From NCBI GenBank assembly GCA_963680875.1, contig OY804579.1, forward strand, positions 30,737,804-30,801,803: 64,000 nucleotides of DNA, given 5' to 3'. Position 1 is the stretch's first letter. The number at the start of each line of letters is the position of its first letter. The translations under genes and the position numbers were made by a program. This DNA is from Bathymodiolus brooksi (Eukaryota; Mollusca; Bivalvia; Mytilida; Modiolidae). Shown here piece by piece: positions 39,618-52,835 of the stretch. The notes below the pieces were generated by a model. That model did no database searches. It was not told the origin of the DNA and worked only from the letters and a program-made list of their open reading frames with translations.

Positions 39618-42600
39618 CACGGCTATGACAACTAAAGATGTGATAAAGTACTGATTGTAACTACCAACTGTCACGGATACAACTATTGATGTGATAAAGT
39701 ACTGATTGTAACTACCAACTACCACGGCTACTACAACTATAGATGTGATAAAGTACTGATTGTAACTACCAACTATCACGGCTATGACAACAATAGATGT
39801 GATAAAGCACTGATTGTAACTACCAACTATCACGGGTATAACAACAATAGATGTGATAAAGTACTGATTGTAACTACCAACTGTCACGGCTATGACAACC
39901 ATAGATGTGATAAAATAGTGATTTTAACTACCAACTGTCACGGCTATGACAACTATAGATGTGATAAAGTACTGATTGTAACTACCAACTATCACGGCTA
40001 TGACAACAATAGATGTGATAAAGTACTGATTGTAACTACCAACTATCACGGCTATGATAACTATAGATGTGATAAAGTACTGATTGTAAATACCAACTAT
40101 CACGGCTATGACAACTATAGATGTGATAAAGTACTGATTGTAACTACCAACTATCACGGCTATGACAACTATAGATGTGATAAAGTACTGATTGTAACTA
40201 CCAACTATCACGGGTATGACAAAAATAGATGTGATAAAGTACTGGTTGTAACTACCAACTATCACGGCTATGACAACTATAAATGTGAAAAAATAGTGAT
40301 TGTAGCTACCAACTGTCACGGCTATGACAACTATAGATGTGATAAAGTAGTGATTGTAACTAGGAACTATCACGGCTATGACAACAATAGAAGAGATAAA
40401 GTAGTGATTGTAACTACCAACTCTCACGGCTAGGACAACTATAGATGTGATAAAGAACTGATTGTAACTACCAACTATCACGGCTGTGACAACTATAGAT
40501 GTGATAAAGTACTGATTGTAACTACCAACTATCACGGCTATGACAACAATAGATGTGATAAAGTACTGATTGTAACTACCAACTATCACGGCTATGAAAA
40601 CTATAGATGTGATAAAGTAGTGATTGTAACTACCAACTATCACGGCTATGACAACTATAGATGTGATAAAATACTGATTGTAACTACCAACTATCACGGC
40701 TATGACAACTATAGGTGTGATAAAGTAGTGATTGTAACTACCAACTATCACGGCTACAACTATAGATGTGATAAAGTAGTGATTGTAACTACCAACTTTC
40801 ACGGCTATGACAACTATAGATGTGATAAAGAAGTGATTGTAACTACCAACTATCACGGCTACAACTATAGATGTGATAAAGTAGTGATTGTAACTACCAA
40901 CTATCACGGCTATGACAACTATAGATGTGATAAAGTACTGATTGTAACTACCAACTGTTACGGCTACAACTACTGTTGTGATAAAGTACTGATTGTAGCT
41001 ACCAACTATCACGGCTACTACAACTATAGATGTGATAAAATACTGATTTTAACTACCAACTATCACGGCTATGACAACAATAGATATGATAAAGTACTGA
41101 TTGAAACTAGCAACTTTCACGGCTATGACAACAGTAGATGTGATAAAATACTGATTGTAACTGCCAACTATCACGGCTATGACAATAATATATGTAATAA
41201 AGTACTGATTGTAACTACCAACTATCACGGCTATGACAACTATAGATGTGATAAAGTACTGATTGTAACTACCAACTATCACGGCTACGAAAACCATTGA
41301 TGTGATAAAATACTGATTGTAACTACCAACTCTCACGGCTACGACAACTATTGATGTGATAAAGTAATGATTGTAACTACTAACTATCACGGCTATGACA
41401 ACTATAGATGTGATAAAGAAGTGATTGTAACTACCAACTATCACGGCTACAACTATAGATGTGATAAAGTAGTGATTGTAACTACCAACTATCACGGCTA
41501 TGACAACTATAGATGTGATAAAGTACTGATTGTAACTACCAACTGTTACGCTACAACTACTGATGTGATAAAGTACTGATTGTAACTACCAACTATCACG
41601 GCTACGACAACTATAGATGTGATAAAGTACTGATTTTAACTACCAACTATCACGGCTATGACAAAAATAGATATGATAAAGTACTGATTGAAACTACCAA
41701 CTTTCACGGCTATGACAACAATAGATGTGATAAAATACTGATTGTAACTACCAACTATCACGGCTATGACAATAATAAATGTGATAAAGTACTGATTGTA
41801 ACTACCAACTATCACGGCTATGAAAACTCTAGATGTGATAAAGTACTGATTGTAACTACCAACTATCACGGCTACGACAACTGTAGATGGGATAAAGTAC
41901 TGATTGTAACTACCAACTATCACGGCTACGACAACCATTGATGTGATAAAGTACTGATTGTAACTACCAACTATCACGGATACGACAACTATTGATGTGA
42001 TAAAGTAATGATTGTAACTACTAACTATCATGGCTACGACAACTATTGATGTGATAAAGTACTGATTGTAACTACCAACTATCACGGCTATGACAACTAT
42101 AGATGTGATAAAGTACTGATTGTAACTACCAACTATCACGGCTATGACAACTATAGATGTGATAAAGTACTGATTGTAACTACCAACTATCACGGCTACG
42201 ACAACCATTGATGTGATAAAATACTGATTGTAACTACCAACTCTCACGGCTACGACAACTATTGATGTGATAAAGTAATGATTGTAACTACTAACTATCA
42301 CGGCTATGACAACTATAGATGTGATAAAGAAGTGATTGTAACTACCAACTATCACGGCTACAACTATAGATGTGATAAAGTAGTGATTGTAACTACCAAC
42401 TATCACGGCTATGACAACTATAGATGTGATAAAGTACTGATTGTAACTACCAACTGTTACGGCTACAACTACTGATGTGATAAAGTACTGATTGTAACTA
42501 CCAACTATCACGGCTACTACAACAATAGATGTGATAAAGTACTGATTTTAACTACCAACTATCACGGCTATGACAAAAATAGATATGATAAAGTACTGAT

Positions 42601-43102
42601 TGAAACTACCAACTTTCACGGCTATGACAACTGTAGATGTGATAAAGTAGTGATTGTAACTACCAACTCTCACGGCTATGACAACAATAGATGTGATAAT
42701 GTACTGATTGTAACTACCAACTATCACGGCTACGACAACTGTAAATGTGATAAAATACTGATTGTAACTACCAACTATCACGGCTATGACAATAATAAAT
42801 GTGATAAAGTACTGATTGTAACTACCAACTATCACGGCTATGAAAACTCTAGATGTGATAAAGTACTGATTGTAACTACCAACTATCACGGCTACGACAA
42901 CTGTAGATGGGATAAAGTACTGATTGTAACTACCAACTATCACGGCTACGACAACCATTGATGTGATAAAGTACTGATTGTAACTACCAACTATCACGGA
43001 TACGACAACTATTGATGTGATAAAGTAATGATTGTAACTACTAACTATCATGGCTACGACAACTATTGATGTGATAAAGTACTGATTTTAACTACCAACT
43101 AT
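39618..43102 (+). repeat. Super-repeat copy 1, C part (3,485 bp)
   Basis: This starts at the third GACAACTAAAG monomer. It is 54 bp shorter than the third copy because the monomer with CATCTATATATG is missing near 40,265. Near 41,551 it contains a 53-bp monomer with GTTACGCTAC. Its last part (42,548-43,051) is a run found again at 52,281, 54,732 and 62,564. Confidence 0.9.
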
Positions 43103-43579
43103 CACGGCTATGACAACAATAGATGTGATAAAGTACTGGTTGTAACTATCAACTAGCACGGCTATGACAGCTATAGGTGTGATAAAGTAGTGATTGTAAC
43201 TACCAACTATCACGGCTATGACATCTATATATGTGATAAAGTACTTATTATAACTACCAACCATCACGGCTATGACAACTATAAATGTGAAAAAATAGTG
43301 AATGTAACTACCAACTGTCACGGCTACGACTACTATAGATGTGATAAAGTACTGATTGTAACTACCAACTATCACGGCTACAACTATAGATGTGATAAAG
43401 TACTGAATGTAACTACCAACTATCACGGCAATGACAACTGTAGATGTGATAAAGTAGTGATTGTAACTACCAACTATCACGGCTACAACTATAGATGTGA
43501 TAAAGTACTGATTGTAACTACCAACTATCACGGCTCCAACTATTGATGTGATAAAGTACTGATTGTAACTACCAACTAT

Positions 43580-44106
43580 CACGGCAATGACAACTGTAGA
43601 TGTGATAAAGTAGTGATTGTAACTACCAACTATCACGGCTACAACTATAGATGTGATAAAGTACTGATTGTAACTACCAACTATCACGGCTACAACTATA
43701 GATGTGATAAAGTACTGATTGTAACTACCAACTATCACGGCTATGACATCTATAGATGTGATAAAGTAGTGATTGTAACTACCAACTATCACGGCTACAA
43801 CTATAGATGTGATAAAGTACTGACTGTAACTACCAACTATCACGGCAATGACAACTGTAGATGTGATAAAGTACTGATTGTAACTACCAACTATCACGGC
43901 AATGACAACTATAGATGTGATAAAGTACTTATTATAACTACCAACCATCACGGCTATGACAACTATAAATGTGAAAAAATAGTGAATGTAACTACCAACT
44001 GTCACGCTACGACTACTATAGATGTGATAAAGTACTGATTGTAACTACCAACTATCACGGCTACAACTATAGATGTGATAAAGTACTGAATGTAACTACC
44101 AACTAT
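43580..44106 (+). repeat. 527-bp extra block in D copy 1
   Basis: The sequence from 43,580 resumes at 44,107, so about ten monomers are an extra partial duplicate. The second copy (53,313 onward) lacks it; the offset between copies changes here from 9,733 to 9,206 bp. The block includes a private 1-bp deletion (TGTCACGCTACGAC near 44,005) and a join in which GTACTTATTATAAC follows a GGCAATGAC monomer. Confidence 0.88.
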
Positions 44107-44179
44107 CACGGCAATGACAACTGTAGATGTGATAAAGTAGTGATTGTAACTACCAACTATCACGGCTACAACTATAGAT

Positions 44180-44230
44180 GTGATAAAGTACTGATTGTAA
44201 CTACCAACTATCACGGCTACAACTATAGAT
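44180..44230 (+). repeat. 51-bp monomer variant (3-bp deletion)
   Basis: This length variant lacks one triplet in the right half: GGCTATGACAAC becomes GGCTACAAC. It occurs in all domains, about six times per 38-monomer unit in domain A and five times per 15-monomer unit in domain D, where it often comes in pairs. A subtype has TTACGGCTACAACTACTG. The deletion keeps a multiple of three, so both strands stay open across it, but that is a by-product of its length. It shortens the inner arm of the potential hairpin. Confidence 0.93.
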
Positions 44231-45783
44231 GTGATAAAGTACTGATTGTAACTACCAACTATCACGGCAATGACAACTGTAGATGTGATAAAGTAGTGAT
44301 TGTAACTACCAACTATCACGGCTACAACTATAGATGTGATAAAGTACTGATTGTAACTACCAACTATCACGGCTACAACTATAGATGTGATAAAGTACTG
44401 ATTGTAACTACCAACTATCACGGCTATGACATCTATAGATGTGATAAAGTAGTGATTGTAACTACCAACTATCACGGCTACAACTATAGATGTGATAAAG
44501 TACTGACTGTAACTACCAACTATCACGGCAATGACAACTGTAGATGTGATAAAGTAATGATTGTAACTACCAACAATCACGGCAATGACAACTATAGATG
44601 TGATAAAGTACTGATTGTAACTACCAACTATCACGGCTACAACTATAGATGTGATAAAGTACTGATTGTAACTACCAACTATCACGGCTACAACTATAGA
44701 TGTGATAAAGTAGTGATTGTAACTACCAACTGTCACGACTATGACAACTATAGATGTGATAATGTATTGATTGTAACTACCAACTATCACGGCTACGACA
44801 ACTGTAAATGTGATAAAATACTGATATTAACTACCAACTATCACGGCTATGACAATAATAAATGTGATAAAGTACTGATTGTAACTACCAACTATCACGG
44901 CTATGAAAACTCTAGATGTGATAAAGTACTGATTGTAGCTACCAACTATCACGGCTACGACAACTGTAGATGGGATAAAGTACTGATTGTAACTACCAAC
45001 TATCACGGCTACGACAACCATTGATGTGATGAAGTACTGATTGTAACTACCAACAATCACGGATACGACAACTATTGATGTGATAAAGTAATGATTGTAA
45101 CTACTAACTATCACGGCTACGACAACTATTGATGTGATAAAGTACTGATTGTAACTACCAACTATCACGGCTATGACAACAATAGATGTGATAAAGTACT
45201 GGTTGTAACTACCAACTATCACGGCTATGACAGCTATAGGTGTGATAAAGTAGTGATTGTAACTACCAACTATCACGGCTATGACATCTATATATGTGAT
45301 AAAGTACTTATTATAACTACCAACCATCACGGCTATGACAACTATAAATGTGAAAAAATAGTGAATGTAACTACCAACTCTCACGGCTACGACTACTATT
45401 GATGTGATAAAGTACTGATTGCAACTACCAACTATCACGGCTACAACTATAGATGTGATAAAGTACTGAATGTAACTACCAACTATCACGGCAATGACAA
45501 CTGTAGATGTGATAAAGTAGTGATTGTAACTACCAACTATCACGGCTACAACTATAGATGTGATAAAGTACTGATTGTAACTACCAACTATCACGGCTAT
45601 GACAGCTATAGGTGTGATAAAGTAGTGATTGTAACTACCAACTATCACGGCTATGACATCTATATATGTGATAAAGTACCTATTATAACTACCAACCATC
45701 ACGGCTATGACAACTATAAATGTGAAAAAATAGTGAATGTAACTACTAACTGTCACGGCCACGACTACTATAGATGTGATAAA

Positions 45784-48700
45784 GTACTGATTGTAACTAC
45801 CAACTATCACGGCTACAACTATAGATGTGATAAAGTACTGAATGTAACTACCAACTATCACGGCAATGACAACTGTAGATGTGATAAAGTAGTGATTGTA
45901 ACTACCAACTATCACGGCTACAACTATAGATGTGATAAAGTACTGATTGTAACTACCAACTATCATGGCTACAACTATAGATGTGATAAAGTACTGATTG
46001 TAACTACCAACTATCACGGCAATGACAACTGTAGATGTGATAAAGTAGTGATTGTAACTACCAACTATCACGGCTACAACTATAGATGTGATAAAGTACT
46101 GATTGTAACTACCAACTATCACGGCTACAACTATAGATGTGATAAAGTACTGATTGTAACTACCAACTATCACGGCTATGACATCTATAGATGTGATAAA
46201 GTAGTGATTGTAACTACCAACTATCACGGCTATGACAACTATAGATGTGATAAAGTAGTGATTGTAACTACCAACTATCACGGCTATGACAACTGTAGAT
46301 GTGATAAAGTAGTGATTGTAACTACCAACTATCACGGCAATGACAACTATAGATGTGATAAAGTACTGATTGTAACTACCAACTATCACGGCTACAACTA
46401 TAGATGTGATAAAGTAGTGATTGTAACTACCAACTATCACGGCTATGACAACTATTGATGTGATAAAGTAGTGATTGTAACTACCAACTATCACGGCTAT
46501 GACAACTGTAGATGTGATAAAGTAGTGATTGTAACTACCAACTATCACGGCAATGACAACTATAGATGTGATAAAGTACTGATTGTAACTACCAACTATC
46601 ACGGCAATGACAACTGTAGATGTGATAAAGTAGTGATTGTAACTACCAACTATCACGGCTACAACTATAGATGTGATAAAGTACTGATTGTAACTACCAA
46701 CTATCACGGCTACAACAATAGATGTGATAAAGTACTGATTGTAACTACCAACTATCACGGCAATGACAACTGTAGATGTGATAAAGTAGTGATTGTAACT
46801 ACCAACTATCACGGCTACAACTATAGATGTGATAAAGTACTGATTGTAACTACCAACTATCACGGCTACAACTATAGATGTGATAAAGTACTGATTGTAA
46901 CTACCAACTATCACGGCTATGACATCTATAGATGTGATAAAGTAGTGATTGTAACTACCAACTATCACGGCTATGACAACTGTAGATGTGATAAAGTAGT
47001 GATTGTAACTACCAACTATCACGGCTATGACAACTATAGATGTGATAAAGTAGTGATTGTAACTACCAACTATCACGGCTATGACAACTGTAGATGTGAT
47101 AAAGTAGTGATTGTAACTAAAAACTATCACGGCAATGACAACTATAGATGTGATAAAGTACTGATTGTAACTACCAACTATCACGGCTACAACTATAGAT
47201 GTGATAAATTAGTGATTGTAACTACCAACTATCACGGCTATGACAACTATTGATGTGATAAAGTAGTGATTGTAACTACCAACTATCACGGCTATGACAA
47301 CTGTAGATGTGATAAAGTACTGATTGTAACTACCAACTATCACGGCTACAACTATAGATGTGATAAAGTACTGAATGTAACTACCAACTATCACGGCAAT
47401 GACAACTGTAGATGTGATAAAGTAGTGATTGTAACTACCAACTATCACGGCTACAACTATAGATGTGATAAAGTACTGATTGTAACTACCAACTATCATG
47501 GCTACAACTATAGATGTGATAAAGTACTGATTGTAACTACCAACTATCACGGCAATGACAACTGTAGATGTGATAAAGTAGTGATTGTAACTACCAACTA
47601 TCACGGCTACAACTATAGATGTGATAAAGTACTGATTGTAACTACCAACTATCACGGCTACAACTATAGATGTGATAAAGTACTGATTGTAACTACCAAC
47701 TATCACGGCTATGACATCTATAGATGTGATAAAGTAGTGATTGTAACTACCAACTATCACGGCTATGACAACTATAGATGTGATAAAGTAGTGATTGTAA
47801 CTACCAACTATCACGGCTATGACAACTGTAGATGTGATAAAGTAGTGATTGTAACTACCAACTATCACGGCAATGACAACTATAGATGTGATAAAGTACT
47901 GATTGTAACTACCAACTATCACGGCTACAACTATAGATGTGATAAAGTAGTGATTGTAACTACCAACTATCACGGCTATGACAACTATTGATGTGATAAA
48001 GTAGTGATTGTAACTACCAACTATCACGGCTATGACAACTGTAGATGTGATAAAGTAGTGATTGTAACTACCAACTATCACGGCAATGACAACTATAGAT
48101 GTGATAAAGTACTGATTGTAACTACCAACTATCACGGCAATGACAACTGTAGATGTGATAAAGTAGTGATTGTAACTACCAACTATCACGGCTACAACTA
48201 TAGATGTGATAAAGTACTGATTGTAACTACCAACTATCACGGCTACAACTATAGATGTGATAAAGTACTGATTGTAACTACCAACTATCACGGCAATGAC
48301 AACTGTAGATGTGATAAAGTAGTGATTGTAACTACCAACTATCACGGCTACAACTATAGATGTGATAAAGTACTGATTGTAACTACCAACTATCACGGCT
48401 ACAACTATAGATGTGATAAAGTACTGATTGTAACTACCAACTATCACGGCTATGACATCTATAGATGTGATAAAGTAGTGATTGTAACTACCAACTATCA
48501 CGGCTATGACAACTGTAGATGTGATAAAGTAGTGATTGTAACTACCAACTATCACGGCTATGACAACTATAGATGTGATAAAGTAGTGATTGTAACTACC
48601 AACTATCACGGCTATGACAACTGTAGATGTGATAAAGTAGTGATTGTAACTAAAAACTATCACGGCAATGACAACTATAGATGTGATAAAGTACTGATTG

Positions 48701-48849
48701 TAACTACCAACTATCACGGCTACAACTATAGATGTGATAAATTAGTGATTGTAACTACCAACTATCACGGCTATGACAACTATTGATGTGATAAAGTAGT
48801 GATTGTAACTACCAACTATCACGGCTATGACAACTGTAGATGTGATAAA
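45784..48849 (+). repeat. 1,533-bp tandem duplication in D copy 1
   Basis: Roughly 45,784-47,316 is repeated at 47,317-48,849. The stretches starting at 46,471 and 48,004 read alike for 260 codons apart from one residue (ACAACAATAG against ACAACTATAG). The second super-repeat copy has only one unit, at about 57,441 onward (offset 11,657 bp). The duplication therefore arose after the super-repeat formed, or was lost from the other copy. Confidence 0.87.
46471..47265 (+). repeat. Domain D 15-monomer higher-order unit, 795 bp (reference)
   Basis: Fifteen monomers, five of them 51 bp, give 795 bp exactly. In order, the right-half types are ATGACAACTG, GCAATGACAACTAT, GCAATGACAACTG, two 51-bp, GCAATGACAACTG, two 51-bp, GACATC, three or four ATGACAAC forms, a 51-bp and the TATTGATG terminator monomer. 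Further copies start at 48,004, 48,799 (cut at 49,455), 58,128 and 58,923 (cut at 59,579). Between 47,266 and 48,003 lies a 738-bp hybrid. This unit has no monomer-for-monomer match with the domain A 38-mer. Confidence 0.88.
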
Positions 48850-49455
48850 GTAGTGATTGTAACTACCAACTATCACGGCAATGACAACTATAGATGTGAT
48901 AAAGTACTGATTGTAACTACCAACTATCACGGCAATGACAACTGTAGATGTGATAAAGTAGTGATTGTAACTACCAACTATCACGGCTACAACTATAGAT
49001 GTGATAAGGTACTGATTGTAACTACCAACTATCACGGCTACAACTATAGATGTGATAAAGTACTGATTGTAACTACCAACTATCACGGCAATGACAACTG
49101 TAGATGTGATAAAGTAGTGATTGTAACTACCAACTATCACGGCTACAACTATAGATGTGATAAAGTACTGATTGTAACTACCAACTATCACGGCTACAAC
49201 TATAGATGTGATAAAGTACTGATTGTAACTACCAACTATCACGGCTATGACATCTATAGATGTGATAAAGTAGTGATTGTAACTACCAACTATCACGGCT
49301 ATGACAACTATAGATGTGATAAAGTAGTGATTGTAACTACCAACTATCACGGCTATGACAACTGTAGATGTGATAAAGTAGTGATTGTAACTACCAACTA
49401 TCACGGCAATGACAACTATAGATGTGATAAAGTACTGATTGTAACTACCAACTAT

Positions 49456-52400
49456 CACGGCTATGACAACAATAGATGTGATAAAGCACTGATTGTAACT
49501 ACCAACTATCACGGGTATAACAACAATAGATGTGATAAAGTACTGATTGTAACTACCAACTGTCACGGCTATGACAACCATAGATGTGATAAAATAGTGA
49601 TTTTAACTACCAACTGTCACGGCTATGACAACTATAGATGTGATAAAGTACTGATTGTAACTACCAACTATCACGGCTATGACAACAATAGATGTGATAA
49701 AGTACTGATTGTAACTACCAACTATCACGGCTATGATAACTATAGATGTGATAAAGTACTGATTGTAAATACCAACTATCACGGCTATGACAACTATAGA
49801 TGTGATAAAGTACTGATTGTAACTACCAACTATCACGGCTATGACAACTATAGATGTGATAAAGTACTGATTGTAACTACCAACTATCACGGGTATGACA
49901 AAAATAGATGTGATAAAGTACTGGTTGTAACTACCAACTATCACGGCTATGACATCTATATATGTGATAAAGTACTTATTATAACTACCAACTATCACGG
50001 CTATGACAACTATAAATGTGAAAAAATAGTGATTGTAGCTACCAACTGTCACGGCTATGACAACTATAGATGTGATAAAGTAGTGATTGTAACTAGGAAC
50101 TATCACGGCTATGACAACTATAGAAGAGATAAAGTAGTGATTGTAACTACCAACTCTCACGGCTAGGACAACTATAGATGTGATAAAGAACTGATTGTAA
50201 CTACCAACTATCACGGCTGTGACAACTATAGATGTGATAAAGTACTGATTGTAACTACCAACTATCACGGCTATGACAACAATAGATGTGATAAAGTACT
50301 GATTGTAACTACCAACTATCACGGCTATGAAAACTATAGATGTGATAAAGTAGTGATTGTAACTACCAACTATCACGGCTATGACAACTATAGATGTGAT
50401 AAAATACTGATTGTAACTACCAACTATCACGGCTATGACAACTATAGGTGTGATAAAGTAGTGATTGTAACTACCAACTATCACGGCTACAACTATAGAT
50501 GTGATAAAGTAGTGATTGTAACTACCAACTTTCACGGCTATGACAACTATAGATGTGATAAAGAAGTGATTGTAACTACCAACTATCACGGCTACAACTA
50601 TAGATGTGATAAAGTAGTGATTGTAACTACCAACTATCACGGCTATGACAACTATAGATGTGATAAAGTACTGATTGTAACTACCAACTGTTACGGCTAC
50701 AACTACTGTTGTGATAAAGTACTGATTGTAGCTACCAACTATCACGGCTACTACAACTATAGATGTGATAAAGTACTGATTTTAACTACCAACTATCACG
50801 GCTATGACAACAATAGATATGATAAAGTACTGATTGAAACTAGCAACTTTCACGGCTATGACAACAGTAGATGTGATAAAATACTGATTGTAACTGCCAA
50901 CTATCACGGCTATGACAATAATATATGTGATAAAGTACTGATTGTAACTACCAACTATCACGGCTATGACAACTATAGATGTGATAAAGTACTGATTGTA
51001 ACTACCAACTATCACGGCTACGAAAACCATTGATGTGATAAAATACTGATTGTAACTACCAACTCTCACGGCTACGACAACTATTGATGTGATAAAGTAA
51101 TGATTGTAACTACTAACTATCACGGCTATGACAACTATAGATGTGATAAAGAAGTGATTGTAACTACCAACTATCACGGCTACAACTATAGATGTGATAA
51201 AGTAGTGATTGTAACTACCAACTATCACGGCTATGACAACTATAGATGTGATAAAGTACTGATTGTAACTACCAACTGTTACGCTACAACTACTGATGTG
51301 ATAAAGTACTGATTGTAACTACCAACTATCACGGCTACGACAACTATAGATGTGATAAAGTACTGATTTTAACTACCAACTATCACGGCTATGACAAAAA
51401 TAGATATGATAAAGTACTGATTGAAACTACCAACTTTCACGGCTATGACAACAATAGATGTGATAAAATACTGATTGTAACTACCAACTATCACGGCTAT
51501 GACAATAATAAATGTGATAAAGTACTGATTGTAACTACCAACTATCACGGCTATGAAAACTCTAGATGTGATAAAGTACTGATTGTAACTACCAACTATC
51601 ACGGCTACGACAACTGTAGATGGGATAAAGTACTGATTGTAACTACCAACTATCACGGCTACGACAACCATTGATGTGATAAAGTACTGATTGTAACTAC
51701 CAACTATCACGGATACGACAACTATTGATGTGATAAAGTAATGATTGTAACTACTAACTATCATGGCTACGACAACTATTGATGTGATAAAGTACTGATT
51801 GTAACTACCAACTATCACGGCTATGACAACTATAGATGTGATAAAGTACTGATTGTAACTACCAACTATCACGGCTATGACAACTATAGATGTGATAAAG
51901 TACTGATTGTAACTACCAACTATCACGGCTACGACAACCATTGATGTGATAAAATACTGATTGTAACTACCAACTCTCACGGCTACGACAACTATTGATG
52001 TGATAAAGTAATGATTGTAACTACTAACTATCACGGCTATGACAACTATAGATGTGATAAAGAAGTGATTGTAACTACCAACTATCACGGCTACAACTAT
52101 AGATGTGATAAAGTAGTGATTGTAACTACCAACTATCACGGCTATGACAACTATAGATGTGATAAAGTACTGATTGTAACTACCAACTGTTACGGCTACA
52201 ACTACTGATGTGATAAAGTACTGATTGTAACTACCAACTATCACGGCTACTACAACTATAGATGTGATAAAGTACTGATTTTAACTACCAACTATCACGG
52301 CTATGACAAAAATAGATATGATAAAGTACTGATTGAAACTACCAACTTTCACGGCTATGACAACTGTAGATGTGATAAAGTAGTGATTGTAACTACCAAC

Positions 52401-52835
52401 TCTCACGGCTATGACAACAATAGATGTGATAATGTACTGATTGTAACTACCAACTATCACGGCTACGACAACTGTAAATGTGATAAAATACTGATTGTAA
52501 CTACCAACTATCACGGCTATGACAATAATAAATGTGATAAAGTACTGATTGTAACTACCAACTATCACGGCTATGAAAACTCTAGATGTGATAAAGTACT
52601 GATTGTAACTACCAACTATCACGGCTACGACAACTGTAGATGGGATAAAGTACTGATTGTAACTACCAACTATCACGGCTACGACAACCATTGATGTGAT
52701 AAAGTACTGATTGTAACTACCAACTATCACGGATACGACAACTATTGATGTGATAAAGTAATGATTGTAACTACTAACTATCATGGCTACGACAACTATT
52801 GATGTGATAAAGTACTGATTTTAACTACCAACTAT
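49456..52835 (+). repeat. Super-repeat copy 2, C part (3,380 bp)
   Basis: Begins at the junction of a GGCAATGAC monomer of D with a C monomer that has AAAGCACTG. Compared with copy 3 it lacks three monomers (159 bp), including GACAACTAAAG. The two ends of the gap share CACGGCTATGACAAC, so a simple exchange explains it. It retains the CATCTATATATG monomer lost from copy 1. Confidence 0.9.

Larger units (their letters stand above)
43103..49455 (+). repeat. Super-repeat copy 1, D part (6,353 bp)
   Basis: Domain D is dominated by 51-bp GGCTACAAC monomers and 54-bp GGCAATGACAACTGTAG monomers, often as one 54-bp followed by two 51-bp (156 bp). It contains a 527-bp extra block and a 1,533-bp duplication not seen in the second copy. 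A nonsense-like ACTAGCACGG change sits near 43,154. The TGATG stop-bearing monomers that break the plus frame elsewhere are rare here, so plus-strand runs are long. Confidence 0.88.

Noticed and set aside
44827..47184. A 785-codon minus-strand open frame, with a near copy at 56,484-58,841, as a conserved repetitive protein gene
   Set aside because: The near identity reflects recent duplication of satellite DNA, not constraint. The frame has no non-repeat ends, and recurring variants change residues on both strands.
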